From positions 26,484,046 to 26,548,045 of the forward strand of contig NC_088307.1 of the NCBI RefSeq assembly GCF_032854445.1: a stretch of 64,000 bases of DNA, in the 5' to 3' direction. This document shows, in pieces, positions 1 through 12,225 of this stretch; position 1 is the stretch's first letter; each line of letters begins with the position of its first letter. The notes beneath the pieces are model-generated. The model ran no database searches. It worked only from the letters and a program-made list of their open reading frames with translations, and was not told where the DNA came from. Made by a program: the position numbers and the translations under genes. This stretch comes from Liolophura sinensis (taxonomy: Eukaryota > Mollusca > Polyplacophora > Chitonida > Chitonidae).

Positions 1-380
1 GGACCAGGCCACATAGCACGGTACATTATTTAACCATGGGCTCCTACGAGGACGAGATATTCCTTATGCTGATTTTGATGTCTCTGTACACTAAGTTCTC
101 CCATATGCAACAGTGCGGGGCACTTTAGTTTCCCTTTGGCCACGATGGATCGCTTCTCTCTTGATCACAAGCGGATTAATGTGTCTGGAAGTACATACCC
201 TAGAAATCTCTTATCTAAACAAAAGTGTGTGTGTTTGTCAGCACCCCGCCGCAGTCGGTTGTCTGAGTTTAAAATCACAAGAGTAAAGCTTTATGAGATG
301 TATCGGGTCTTCAGTGTTGTTAACGCCACGCAGTGTTAAATGTTGATAAATAATTCAAGGTTGAATAATATATATATATA
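1..380. other. No feature recognised
   Basis: Unique-looking AT-rich DNA. A short open frame at 136-339 (+) has no recognisable domain and no splice or start context that I would trust. The last bases (364-380) look like one arm of the target duplication of the SINE that follows. Confidence 0.5.
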
Positions 381-601
381 CTCACTTATTCGACGGCGGC
401 CAGCATTATGGTGGGTGGAAACCGGGCACAGCCCGGGGCAAACCCACGACCATCCGCAGCTTGCTGGCAGACCTTCCCACGTAGGTGCGGAGGGGAAGCC
501 AGCATGAGTTGGACTTGAACTCACAGCTACCGCATTGGTGAGAGGCTTCTGGGTCATTACGCTGCGCTAGCGCGCTAACCAACTGAGCCACGGAGGCCCC
601 C
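381..601 (-). mobile_element. SINE family A, nearly full length
   Basis: tRNA-derived SINE on the minus strand. Its tRNA-like head is at 540-601, with a Pol III A box (TGGCTCAGTTGG on the minus strand) and a B-box-like GAGTTCAAGTCC. The body includes the conserved GGAAACCGGGC and CCACGACCATCCGC blocks. The usual GTACGGCGTAAAACACC tail end is missing and an AT dinucleotide run stands in its place. Imperfect repeats GAATAATATATATA-like (364-380) and GAATATAATATATACT (602-617) flank it and are probably a target-site duplication. Confidence 0.85.
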
Positions 602-1190
602 GAATATAATATATACTGCTACCTTAGAAAATATGCACTCGCATACATAGAATACGTCTAGTCACAACACCTTACTGCTCAACATAATACACTTATTTCC
701 AAGACAACTTGAATACTGACAAATATACACCTTTCACATTCTTGGAATACGACTTGTATTGAAATACATAACCAAATACATCGAATTCAGAAAAAAATAT
801 TATTTCTGTTTCCGTCGACTGTTAATATGTCTTTAAAGGGCTTGTTTCATTTTTCTTTATGAACTGTATAAAAGCAAAAATTTAGATAAAATATATAGCT
901 TTGACACGGATCCGTATGTACGAGAGCCTCTGTTGATGTATATATTAATATTTTTTGTTTGACTGGTGGTTTACGCCGCACTCCAACAACAGTATAAGTG
1001 AAAAACGTGAGTTCGAATGAAACTTGGGATTAATTCTTGCCTGTCCGCAAAATTTACCTTGTGTTATCTGAAGGGTTATTTTCTTCAATCATTTTGCCAG
1101 GCTTCAATCGTCACATAAGTGCCTTATTTTTTGATCTACAGCAGCTGTACTATAATAGATAAGTAAAACAATTCGTCAATGTTGTTCAAC
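602..1190. other. Spacer with a possible SINE A tail scrap
   Basis: AT-rich, no gene seen. Bases 951-992 (GACTGGTGGTTTACGCCGC) resemble the 3' end of family A on the minus strand, but the match is short. Confidence 0.4.
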
Positions 1191-1194
1191 AGTA

Positions 1195-1955
1195 TGCACC
1201 AGGCCGTCTTTTAAAGTTGGCTTTGCTTTCTCCTAATGTTAGTCATTGTATTATTGAGTAATATGGTAATTTAAAAGAAAAGACCAAAAGTAATATAATC
1301 TCAGTCAGACAGAGAGATGGTTGAAAATATACCTAAGCGCTAAACATGTTTTTTTCTGACACAATTGGTAATCGTTAAAAGGCAAAACAGGGTTCGGGTG
1401 ACGTAAGCGGAAACTGCTGCCTTCTTGTGCTACATTCATAAACCTCTTCTGGGTGGTTAAAATTTATAACTTTACAGCGGTTTTGATTTCCCCAATGTAC
1501 CCTATTTTTCTTTCTTCCAACTGCCAATTCTCGGTTTTGCAACATTACAAAACGAAAAACAGGCTTTTTTAACTTTTGCGAATACTTTATCATTGTATAT
1601 GTACATTTGTGTTGATTATATTAAAGATGGACTTAAATAGGATTAAATGTGCCTTGGAGTTCCGGTTTTGGGGTCAAGGGCCCACAACCGGCTGTTGCAT
1701 GTCACACGTGATGCTAGCATCATGTAAATGTATGACCTTGTGGTTCGAGTTCAGGACCATTATGTTCCCACATGCTAGAGCCGAAAAATTAGCAGTGTCT
1801 ATTACCTGTTACTACAAACACGAAGATATCTGTCTTATTTATTGGCCTATACATGTAGCTTAAACCTACATCACGTCTACTGTACTGTCAAGTACCCGGA
1901 TATGTACGTACAATGTACTCATAACGCAGATGTTATATTTCAATGTGTTTTAGTT
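1195..1955 (-). repeat. Dispersed repeat R3/R1, decayed copy
   Basis: The left part (about 1197-1280 and 1640-1740) matches 7690-7910, sharing GTCGTCTTTTA, TATTACTCAAT-like and TTAGCATCCTGTAAATG-like blocks. The right part (about 1808-1930) matches 8185-8315, sharing GTTACTAC, ACTGTCAA and TTATATTT blocks in the same order. The copy is therefore collinear with the one at 7.7-8.5 kb. There is no coding signal. It is more diverged than the other copies and its ends are approximate. Confidence 0.5.
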
Positions 1956-2477
1956 CCTGTACCTGTTATTTCTCTGTTTCAGGCACCCTCAAAACGGGGA
2001 TACTGGAAAATGCGCACCCTAATAAGGCCTGATTTCAAACTTCATTTTGCCTAGACGTGGCATACTATAAGTTATTCACAAAAGTTTTCACACTTCGCCA
2101 AAAATAAAAATTGTATGCACTGCAGCTTCCCACCTGATTGTGCCAGGTGGATGGAACTAGATAAAAAACGAGAATTTTTGCGTTCTAATCTGAGTGAAAT
2201 TGATGCAGGATGCAAAACTGTATTTGTTGCCATAAATTTCCAATGGTATCTATCTAACTTTCTTTTATATTAACAACACAAACATCCATAAATTCATCGA
2301 TATGATCATGAACAAGTTACCACCCAGACTAAAACAATTATGTAATTTCATCAGACATTTAGAAAGCCCGTGTAAAAAGTGTGAGTTGTTTGTTATTTAT
2401 GCCATTTTTGCACCAAATCATACCACAGGTAGTACGTCACATAAGCACTAAAAGTGGTATGATGGACTAACTTAGAG
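1956..2477. other. No feature recognised
   Basis: AT-rich spacer upstream of the retroelement remnant. It may hold decayed 5' sequence of that element, but nothing is readable. Confidence 0.4.
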
Positions 2478-4395
2478 ATGAAAGGATTAATTCAACTGGA
2501 ATTAATGATTCACAAACACGTTACAGTTAGCTATTTAGTAGGATTGTTGTATGACACCAATAGCATGCATGCTCTACGCACAGTGTTATATGCACTGCCG
2601 TTGAATTTGCTAAAACAGGTATTTCAAGACGTATCCAATAACATACACGGTAATGTTCCACCTTATCTTGTACGTCTGTGTCAAGACATATCGTATAATC
2701 GATTGTATCGCCCTATAGTTACAATTGAAACTCAACATGATCGACTCTTTCTGAAGATAAAGTATTTAGACAGAGGCCTTGCTTTTTTAATCTACCACAC
2801 ATCTTTAATGAACCTGATGGTCGTAGCGCTGGTCGTAATTATTTTAATATCCAAGAGCCCCCATGCATATTTTATGAGTATACAAAGCCTATCGCTTCCA
2901 AAATTTTCAATTACTCCCAGGCCATCAAGGAGTTCGATTTGACGACGTATACTTCTGGCGGCTATAACTGTGATTGTGAATCCTCAGTTTTTACCTACGA
3001 CAAATGTAAACATGTCCTGACTGGTGACCTTGATATTATTAAGAATCATGATCTAAGGAATCTCTTTGTGAGAGGTCCTAAGTATAGAGAAAAGAGAAAT
3101 GTCAACATTAGATCTAACATAAAAAAAATATCATCTCGACGCTTGAGGAATATGTTAAAAAATGGTCAAAACGGCAAAAAGTGGATTCTTCGGTTCTTAA
3201 CGATTGGTTTGAGATTGTCAAAAAGAAGGTTTTCATAGTGACCTTCATAGTGAATTTGTCATCACTATAGCAGACAAGGTTCCTAATAATGTCGTCTTTA
3301 TTTGTAAGAATTATTGTTATCAAATTCTTGTTCAAGAGCTATGTACATCTACAACAACATGCAACGAATGCTACTACTACATGTACTCTGGAGGAACTAT
3401 TTATTAAATATAAAACCTTTCTTAAAGAAAGGCGCCTAAATATTCCCACCCGTCATACAGAAATATCACAACTTTACTGGATTTCTAAAATGCATAAATT
3501 CCCATACAAGGCTCAATTTATTGCGGGTTCAAGAAGTTGTACCACCAAACTCTTGTCAACCCTACTTACGATAGCGTTAAAAGAAGTAAAGTCATTTTGG
3601 ATATTTGTTGTGTATTGTTGTGCCATAACAAAAAATTCAGGTGTCAACTGCATGTGGATTCTTAACAACTCCAAACGTCTTACAGAAGAACTTGATGCTC
3701 ATATGCATATACCGTACAAAGATGTATCCACATGGTATTCCTCTACTCTCTATACTACAATTCCTCACAAAGATCTTATAGAAAGAATATCGTCGTTAAT
3801 TGTCTCGGTATTTACTAAAACACGTCACCGTTACATTAACGTCAGATGCAATAAGGCTTTCTTTAGTTCTACTCTTTATAAAGGTTACCACAGATGGGAT
3901 GTTACATTATTTATTGAATTACTTGACTTTCTCATTAATAACATCTGTGAAATTCGGGGATACCATTTACCAACAGTGCATATGTATTCCAATGGGTACC
4001 AATTGTGCGCCCTTTTGGCAAACCTATACCTGTTTTCATATGAATACGACTATATGCAGAAATTACTTAAAAGTAATATCTTTAAATCTCAGTCCTTTTC
4101 ATTTACCAAGCGGAACATTGATGATCTGCTGGCGTTAAATAACCCCCATATTGCTTTAGTGGTGAAGGAAATCTATCCGCCTTCATTGGATTTAAAGGAG
4201 ACAACAGGTAGTACATCTTGGTACAAATGATGGTACATCTTATTTGGATCTATATCCGTACAAAGACGAATAAGGTTTCCTTTCACGCCGCCTTTACGAC
4301 GAAAGGGATAATTTCTATTTTGATATTGTAAATTATCCTATTAAAACTAGTTTGCCAGATATATTCCATCTAACGCGTACATGGTATTCAACAAC
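2478..4395 (+). pseudogene. Decayed Penelope-like element reverse transcriptase
   Basis: Remnant of a retroelement polymerase broken into three reading frames. Frame 3 is open at 2478-2790 (probable N-terminal region). Frame 2 is open from about 2800 to 3140 and includes GPKYRE at 3074-3091. The sequence then changes frame repeatedly. Around 3390-3950 it reads as the RT palm/finger region, with a W-I-S-K-M-H-K motif like the (L/I)PK(L/I)HK block of Penelope-type RTs and STLYTTIPH further on. The PMGTNCAP block (3989-4012) lies in frame 2, between two frameshifts. The catalytic YxDD box survives as NIDD at 4114-4125, with its first residue changed. An SYLDLYPY block (4238-4261) and an LYDERDNF block follow, with a stop between them. 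The C-terminal part, and any GIY-YIG endonuclease domain, is not visible. I infer a Penelope-like family from block order and spacing; it is certainly inactive. Confidence 0.75.
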
Positions 4396-4719
4396 ATAGA
4401 TGGCGCTGGTTGCCGAGTGTAACCGTCTATCTTGTAGACAGCCTTTACACAGACCAGCATGTCATGTGTAACATCAAAGATGGCGCCTCTTGTAGTATGA
4501 GATCCTTACATATTAACGGGAACGTCGTAATGGTCCGTTACTTTTGAATCACAATCTGTTCGGTTAAGGTCTATAACGGTCTTCATTTTCGAACTGTATC
4601 TAATACCGCTTAACTTGGGGCTATGGACCATAAAGGCAGCCATGCTCATTACATCTGCATGATTCCTTTATAAACAGTTGCAATCAAAGCGCGACTGAGA
4701 TACCTTGTTTAATTGTTAT
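4396..4719. other. No feature recognised
   Basis: Sequence directly after the truncated retroelement. It shows no 3' terminal structure of the element and no gene. Confidence 0.4.
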
Positions 4720-5935
4720 TTCACCTGGAACTCATTCGTGGACTACGAATTTGAACTTTGATATGGAATTCATGGCTGGAATATCCACTGTCTGCCCGGC
4801 ATCATTGAAAACTGATGACCGCTTCTCTCTTGTGTGTTACTTTATTTCCTATTTGTATAATTTCTTACATACCTTTGTCTTTGGAGCCAGTGTTAAACGT
4901 TGTTTTGGAAATGGATCTTGCAATTATCGACTGGGAATGCCCTTCACGGGCTACGAATGGTATACAAATGTCGGACATGACGCTTATATTTGTTACTTGT
5001 AACTGCTGGGGAAAGGAGCAAAGTCTGGTGGAAGGGAATTCAAGGCCTAAAGCTCACTGAAACAGGATCGGGTTTAGTATTAACAACCCCTCGGCCAAGG
5101 GCCAAATCTGTTGTGATACATAACAGTCGTTTTGACCAGAAGACGTACAAGCCTCACCCACAGTCTACTGCATGATCGGTTGTGTCTACATATCAATGCA
5201 CACCAACAAACTTACAGGGATGCAGTATAGACTCTGATTGGTTAACTAATTGTGCAAAACTTAGTGTTGTCGTACTACGTACACATTTGTGGCATACTCG
5301 CCTTCAGCAAAGAACAATTTACTTCCAGTGTGTTCTGATTGTAACAAGTAGCTTACAGGTTACGACAAGTAACACAAGGATAGCATTTATATAGAAATGT
5401 CTATATTTCCAATCAATGAAATGGTTGTAGAAGTTAAATTATTCTCTTGTTATGTATTATAAATCAATATGCATTGCTAAAATCTATTATTCAGTCAGCG
5501 TCGCTTCTGTGTCCATTTCAGGAGCTGCCCTAAAGCTCGACTCATCGGTGACAATACTGCATTGAAATAGCCAATAAGGGGTGACAATACAGAACTGATT
5601 TTAAATGATGTCACTGGTGTTTAAAACAGTAGTCAAGACTTGTGCCTTGATGACCGTTAGATTTTACAGTGAGCAATGTTAAGAATCTTTTGAGGGCAGA
5701 AAACTAATCAACGAAAAAAGACTAAGACTAATTTTTTTTTAGCAGTAAAGATAGTATGGCATGCTATTACATAGTTAAAGTGTTGTGAAGATTAATTAAC
5801 ACTGACTTAATTCTAGGTAATGTGAGCTTCAGCACATCAAAACAATATCGACAGATGCATTTATACCATTCATACTTCATTACCTGCAAACCCTTCCAGT
5901 TGTTCTCTATCATATGTGTACAGCCAGGCGCTTTA
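4720..5935 (+). repeat. Repeat R2, copy a
   Basis: Noncoding. Its 5' part (4720-5000) matches 8930-9200, with shared blocks such as CTTCTCTCTT, TTTCCTA, CTTGCAATTA and TGGTATAC. Its 3' part (4985-5935) matches 6110-7000, sharing CCTAAAGCTCACT, TTTTGACCAGA, GATTGGTTAA, AACACAAGGATAG, CGTCGCTTCTGT and GTAATGTGAGCT in the same order. The pair forms a diverged tandem duplication with a step of about 1.1 kb. Short open frames inside are not conserved between copies. Confidence 0.65.
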
Positions 5936-6109
5936 TTGATGCCGTTTTTTTCATGAATTGTCTTTTTTCCATGAAATTATTACGAAGTTTCTACGTCATA
6001 TACCTCTACAATAATATAATCAATAGTAGACTAATGGATTGAATTGGAGGAGAAAGGAGTAATTATTCATGATCATAGAACAATGGGAATTAGTCCCGAA
6101 AATAATGTG

Positions 6110-7000
6110 TTTTTTGCGACTGCACCTTTGAAAACAAGAAGCAGCGTTCGGTGGGAGGGAAGTCCATGCCTAAAGCTCACTTAGAAAAAGTTGGGTTTTG
6201 TGTCAAAAACCTCTACCTCAAGTGCTTAACCTATTGTAATACATGTCAGGTGTTTTGACCAGAGCCTCATACAAAATCTACCAGGAGAATGACAGCGTCC
6301 ACTCATTAACACACATCAAGTGACTTAAAGTGACGCGGAATCCGTGATTGGTTAATTAAATGTGCATTAGTTAAAGCTGTCGTAGTAGTCTACGTAAATG
6401 ATTGTCGTGAAATCGTCCTTAGTAAAGAACTCTGTACATCCAATATATTTTGATTGTAAGGAGTACAAATAGCACGCAGATTATACAAAATAACACAAGG
6501 ATAGTCTTTCCATGATTGTAACTCTTGTGTGAGTTAAGTTATCTTATCAGTCTGTTGTTAACTCTTATGGCTCAGTATGCATAACTATTGTCTTTTACCC
6601 AATGGACGTCGCTTCTGTATTCGTGTAAACAGCTACACTGGCGCTCGACAATCCACTGCCCCACTAGTCCATTATAAGCGACAAGATATAATTGATTTTA
6701 GGTGATTTCAGTTGTGTTTTAAGTCGTACTAATAACTGTTGACTTCTCTGATGCCATTACATTTTAGAGTCGGGCAATGTACAAAATCTTTTGGGAACAG
6801 AAAACTGGTCGTCAGAAAAAAAATTATTTTTAGTCTAGTTTTGTAGCCTGAGCCGTAAATAATGGCACGGCCTGATGTGTCACATCAGTTAACACTCATT
6901 TACTTTCACGTAATGTGAGCTCCATTTATGTACACCACTTGTATTCGTTGTCTGCAAACCGTTCAAATTGTTTCGTATGATTCCCCTGTACAGCGATGAA
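6110..7000 (+). repeat. Repeat R2, copy b
   Basis: Second, diverged copy of the 3' part of R2, collinear with 4985-5935 over its full length and containing many small indels. No open frame is shared, so the unit is not a duplicated gene. The bases between the copies (5936-6109) show no recognisable feature. Confidence 0.65.
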
Positions 7001-7149
7001 TTATTTCATATATCAGGACAGATATAGCTATATACAGGTATGAAGTGTTAAAATAACACATGTACATTAGTTACTTATCTGGTTCACCGTTCTTGTAGCA
7101 TTCCTGGTTGGTGTAGTACGTTTGTTTCATGTAATTATGTGCATTATTT
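7001..7149. other. No feature recognised
   Basis: Short AT-rich spacer. Confidence 0.4.
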
Positions 7150-7232
7150 GTTTACTTGTTTATTTATTTTTTATTTATTTTTTTGATTGGTGTTTTACGC
7201 CGTACTCAAAAATATTTCACTTATTTCACTTA
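7150..7232 (-). mobile_element. SINE A 3' end fragment
   Basis: A T-rich tail (TTTATTTATT) is followed by GATTGGTGTTTTACGCCG and ATATTTCACTTAT. This is the 3' end of family A on the minus strand. Body and head are absent (5'-truncated). Confidence 0.75.
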
Positions 7233-7416
7233 GACATGCATTATTTGTGTTAGAGCGACGGAGGTGGGGGTAATTCCGCCAGACACCACCGATTCCCCCA
7301 ATAAAACTCCCCCAATAACAGGATATAAATTTCCAACCAGAGGCCTTGTTACGTGTCGCTACTGTCGGTATTTTAACTTAAGTTTTATTATGTTTCATCT
7401 TCAGTCATTTTAAATA

Positions 7417-7501
7417 CCCCCCACCATAATGTTCGCCGGAGCTGTATAAATGAAATTTTCTTGACTACGACGTAAAACACCTATCAAATACATAAGTAAA
7501 T
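7417..7501 (+). mobile_element. SINE A 3' end fragment
   Basis: CCACCATAATG, GACGTAAAACACC and ATCAAATACATAAGTAAA mark the last ~85 bp of family A on the plus strand, 5'-truncated. It faces the fragment at 7150-7232 across about 185 bp of unrelated DNA. Confidence 0.75.
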
Positions 7502-7684
7502 TTTTAATTAGAACGCAAAAACGAGTGGTTTCTTCAGGCGTTTTCGGGCTTATGTTGTAACACAGGGAACCATTGTTTTCGACGTAGACATTTGTCGTAT
7601 AATACAATAAGTAGAACAATATATCCAAACAGATTCTTCAACATAGTTCAAAGTCGCAATGGAAACCACATGACATATATATAT

Positions 7685-8515
7685 GATTGCAACACCGGCT
7701 AGGTCGTCTTTTAGATTCAGCTATGCAGCCTTCTAATTTTTATCCATATATTACTCAATGATTTAGCAAAATGGTAAGATTAGTTAAGGAAGACTCTCTG
7801 GAACATCAGTAAATGTGCCGCCTGGCTTTGCGATTATGCACTGCACAGGAAGATTGTGCAAAGCCACAATTTCCACAGGTGTTAGCATCCTGTAAATGTT
7901 CCTGAATGTTCTTTGTGTCAATACTAATTTGTGCCAAGGCCAGCTAAAACCGACTTGTTTGGCACGACAGAAATCGCGTTCTCCGGGTGCCAGAGCGCAG
8001 CTGATTGGCTCATATACTAGTACTCTGTGTGTTTGGAGTTGGGGAGTGGCGTGGCTTTATGGGAACAAGGTAAAGCTTTGGCAAACGTGTACGCACATTT
8101 ATTACCACGTAAAGTTTAATTCCTCAGTGTACGTAGGAGAAATAGTTTATTACAGCCGAACAAACATCAAAGTCTATGATCCGTTACTACTGGCACAAAG
8201 ATCTCTATCTGACCAATCGGTCTGTAGCTGACTTGCACATTACGCCTGCTGTCCTGTCAAATAGCCGGATTTACGTCAAATGTTCTATTAACACAGAGGA
8301 TATATTTGAGCTGGACTTATCTGATCCTATTGCTTGAACCACTCAGAAGTGTAAATAGGGTCACTGTTTCTCTAGGGAATTTACCAACTCTGATCCGGTC
8401 TTTTAGGTACTTTCGAACTACTGTTTATTTTATACATGATCAGCAATGTTTAATAAACTGTGCCACATGACATCCTTGTACAGCGGACTGATCACAGAGA
8501 AGTAAGTGTATGTGT
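7685..8515 (-). repeat. Dispersed repeat R3/R1, best long copy
   Basis: The R1 half (7985-8515) read on the minus strand aligns with 11655-12225 and 16005-16545. Shared blocks in order are TTCTCTGTGATCAGT, CACTTCTGAGTG, GCTCAAATAT, CGTAATGTG, CGTACACGTTTG, CAAAGCTTTACCTTG and AGCTGCGCT. The R3 half (7685-7910) matches only the 1.2-kb copy. The open frame 7896-8231 (+) runs antisense through it and is not conserved in the other copies. Confidence 0.7.
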
Positions 8516-8925
8516 TATTATACCAGCAGCATTAGTCTCCGCAATGGGGCTCTACTGGAGATACAAAAGACAATGAAAAACAATACACTGAAGTTGGAAT
8601 ACAGTTGATACATGTATATATATACCAGCTGAAATAAGACAAGTTACTGACGCATTCGACTATGACGTCACTCACAAGACATCCGAATTGTTGTTGTAAA
8701 ACTGCGCACGACTCATGACGGTCTTGCATATGGCGTGCACATAAATATATCTCGCTTTGTAGCATTTCCGATATACCGAGTGTTATATGACGATTTCAAG
8801 CAATGTCACAAATTATTTCTGCTTAACCCCTGAATATATTACATGTATATTTGTCGTGTTGAATTGAATACCAATCAAAACGCAAATGACATACATATTT
8901 TATTATCTAAAGCTTACATACTTAC
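8516..8925. other. No feature recognised
   Basis: A short ORF at 8532-8765 (-) has no recognisable domain. Confidence 0.4.
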
Positions 8926-9205
8926 GTGGTACACGATTTTAATACTGATTTCACTCATTCGTCTATAGAACATACATGTATCTTGCGTCCTTCCAACATC
9001 ACTGAAAAGTTTTGACTGCTTCTCTTCGCATGATTCCATCCTAATTTCCTACTTGATATAGCTTCTCAGTTTTTTGGTGATATATTTTATACATCGATTT
9101 GGGGAATTGGCCTTGCAATTACTGACCTCGAACTCCCATGTTGTTGGACGGCTGGTATACGGATGTCTGTTTGGACGTATTGATTCAACACCTACATCAT
9201 CATGA
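8926..9205 (+). repeat. Repeat R2, partial copy c
   Basis: Collinear with 4720-5000, sharing CACTGAAAA, CTGCTTCTCTT, TAATTTCCTA, CCTTGCAATTA and GGTATACGGATGTC-like blocks. Only the 5' third of R2 is present here. Confidence 0.55.
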
Positions 9206-10764
9206 CTGGAGCCGTAGGTGATTTGTGACTTACATGATGTTCTGCACACAACGGGTTAAAACTACACTGTAATAAAAAAAATCAAAACACATCTAAACTA
9301 TTTTAAAGATATATAAAACCCGAATTTTTATTTTATCTATTTCCTTGTGAAAAGAATCACATATGCAGAAAAGACATTATGTTAATAATTCTGTAGGATT
9401 TATTTTAAGTAACCACGGAGAGTCTGTCGGTGGAAGAAACTAGCGAAATTTTGCAAGCGAATTTTTTCCTCATGTGATACACCAATTTTCATACACAAAG
9501 CGTGTTGAAGACAGATAACTTTTCAATTGAACTGATAAAAATCTCCAACGCGTTGTGATTTCAACCAGCTTTCTTACATTGAACTGTGGCAAACCGGAGC
9601 GTGAGACTGGCTAAGTTATTGTCCCATTCATGTTCTCGCAAACTGTCCCCTCAGCTTAATACCGGACAGCAGTGCCTTTGCATTATTACATTTTCGCGGC
9701 TAACTGACGCTTGTGGGTCTCCAAAAGGCTTATGCTCGCAAACGTTAAAAAAACTTTCCTCTCTTTGCACGACGTGCATAGGCCATCAAATATACCAGTA
9801 ATAGATCATGTTTCTATACTTAGTCTTGCGACTTCATTCTGTACATTACTCTTTGCACATGATTAATAGCCCCTTGTCTCTTGCATGATAAGTAGCTGGA
9901 GATACAGATCTGCCGGACCGCTAACGGCGATGGTCACTGATACGCCCGCGCTTCGGATCCCGGAGAGCCGTGACTGAGCAAACTAAAACAACAGTCTAGC
10001 CTTTGATGTGGCGTTTGACCGGAAATCCCACAAATCAACTTTTATCCCTAAAAAAGCTACTAGATTTTTTATGAATCGTCTGTATTTCTTTCAGATCATT
10101 TATCTATACCTCAGGAGACTCTTCGCCTACAAAATCTGGTATCATTTTTTACCTACAAATGTTTAAGACATTCTGTACGAGGGAAATAATTCTTCTAGTG
10201 AGCAAAAGGTTTGTTTCCTTTTTTTTTTCTTTTTAGTGATTTTGTAAATTGTGTATTTACACAAAATGTATTTGTCCAATATGTCTTTCAAACATGTGCA
10301 TAATCCGAAACAGGGCAAGCCTCTGATTTGTGTTGAGCCAGAATAGTTAAAAGCAAAAACGAAAACATCAGTTACTGTAAAAGATAACAATTTTCATGGC
10401 AGAAATACTTTTTTTAGGAAGAAGTAAAATTTATTGGTCGGTAAGTCTTTTCCTTTATGGCATGGTGGATCCGCATCTTAGATGTCCGTTGTGGAGTGCA
10501 GTTTTTTTCTATGAGCTGACGTACATATACTATCTAAAACATGATCTCAACCAATACATAACGGTTACTGGCGACACCTAAACCTTCGCATTCGTCAACT
10601 TTTTATCATTAAAGAAGTCCTATTTGGAAACAAAGCATTTTATTTGTAGCTGTGACGCATCTGACAATCCGGCGTGAACTAGAATCCTATATGCAATCTT
10701 ACTGGCCAAGCACAGCTGGTCTCACCCTAGGCATCTTGGACTGCTCATCGGCCTAAAACCTGCA
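9206..10764. other. No feature recognised
   Basis: About 1.5 kb without repeats or coding signal that I can support. Short frames at 9586-9801 (+), 10163-10390 (-) and 10396-10581 (+) lack domain or splice evidence. A pyrimidine run lies at 10210-10235. Confidence 0.4.
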
Positions 10765-10822
10765 TTTGATTTATTTGTTTGATTGTTGCTTAACGCCGTA
10801 CTCAAGAATCAAGCACTTATCG
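10765..10822 (-). mobile_element. SINE A 3' end fragment
   Basis: TTATTTGTTTGATTG followed by TAACGCCGTACTCAAGAATC. Minus-strand family A tail of about 58 bp. Confidence 0.65.
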
Positions 10823-11654
10823 ATTAGGGCGGGTATCTTGTGTGACAAAAACCAACGTGCCAGTGGTACGTTTTGGTTTGAACCCACATTTCGAGTGTCC
10901 TAACGATTGAAAACAATTGAATTTGATTTAATGAGTTCTTCAAACATGTATCATTTAATATTAGTATTTAGTTATATTAAACATTTAAGATTTTACCAAA
11001 ACCCAAAAGACAATGATACGCAGTAGTTAGAACAATTTGTTTGGGCTAGATCATGGCTAAATGCTTTGCTTAAAGTTTAATCTAGTATGAAGGTACAGGA
11101 CAGTTTTAAACAACTGTGCCCTGACCTCATGAGCCGTCCATTTTTGTGATGGCCTTTTTCTCTAACTAAAGGCTTATGTGCCCGCAATGTGGGACATTTA
11201 CTCAGACGTATTTCGACAGGAGCCTTTTCTCCACGCTGTTGACATATGAACTTTGTGGCAATCAGTGGATGAAATATTGAGTTTGTTGGAGATTTTGACT
11301 TTCAGAGGTACATCTTGAAAACATTGTGTAAGTCAAAATGAAAGTATGTGGATTACGTGTAGGAAAGTTCATCACTTACGAGAAAAGGATCCGTGATTTA
11401 CTTTTGACATTTTCTGACTTGTGTACGCCTAACCTACGGACCTCATCAGGACGGTAAATCTAAAGTAACGGTTAGTGAAGTTTATTATTTGTCTTATGCG
11501 GGATTGACGTCATAGTCGACCATGTCAGTAATAATCCAGACATTCGTTCAAACATGTATGCGTTATTTTTAAAGCAATTTTTATTTCGTATCACATGGAC
11601 ACTTTATAACTAAACCAGAGAAAGTTACTGCCAGCGAAACAAAACAAATACTCC
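10823..11654. other. No feature recognised
   Basis: AT-rich spacer without supported features. Confidence 0.4.
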
Positions 11655-12225
11655 CTTTTTTCTGATCAGTCAGCTATAATGAAGTACTCTTGTGAAACGC
11701 TGTTCTCTGTGTGTACGCTAAATAGTAGCGTTAATGATTGGAGAGACAGGACCGCAGTTAACAAATTCCCCGGAGAAGTGGACACCGTGTTGACACTTCA
11801 AAGCGATAGAAGCATCAGGACCAGACAAGCCGCGCTAAAATGTGACGTCTCTTTCACTAGAATATTGCACATGTATCCAGCTATTATGCAGGGCAGCAAA
11901 CGTAATGTGGAAGTCAGGTACAGACCTGATATACCGATTGGTAGATAAAGATCTATGTGGTTGTAGTAACTGAAATATAGACTCGGGTGTTTGCTCGGCA
12001 CTAACAGGCGATTCCCCTCACATGCACTGAGGTAATAGGGTATAACCTGTCCAAACAGGCTTTATGTGACACTAAATGTGAGTACACGTTTGTCAAAGCT
12101 TTACCTTGTCCCCATTAAGCCGCCCCATTGTCACTCGCCAGAGACTAAGGCTTTGTGAGCTCATTAGCTGCGCTGTGAGCCAGTTGGATCCAGTATGGTT
12201 CGATTCATATTGCACCAAAAGTGGC
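11655..12225 (+). repeat. Dispersed repeat R1, plus-strand copy 1
   Basis: Aligns over about 480-570 bp with 16005-16545 (+) and with 7985-8515 (-). The best-kept stretch is around 12050-12135, where GAGTACACGTTTGTCAAAG and CTTTACCTTG are followed by CCATTAAGCCGCCCCA. The frame 11679-11948 (89 aa) starts inside the repeat and is interrupted in the other copies, so I do not call it a gene. Confidence 0.75.

Noticed and set aside
336-591. Two minus frames of 61-73 aa
   Set aside because: They lie inside SINE A; the same peptides recur in other SINE copies (e.g. 13603-13852).
2478-3238. Two independent genes of 154 and 99 aa
   Set aside because: They are adjacent, frameshifted parts of the same Penelope-like remnant.
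7896-8231. 111-aa plus frame
   Set aside because: It runs through repeat R1 antisense and is not open in the other R1 copies.
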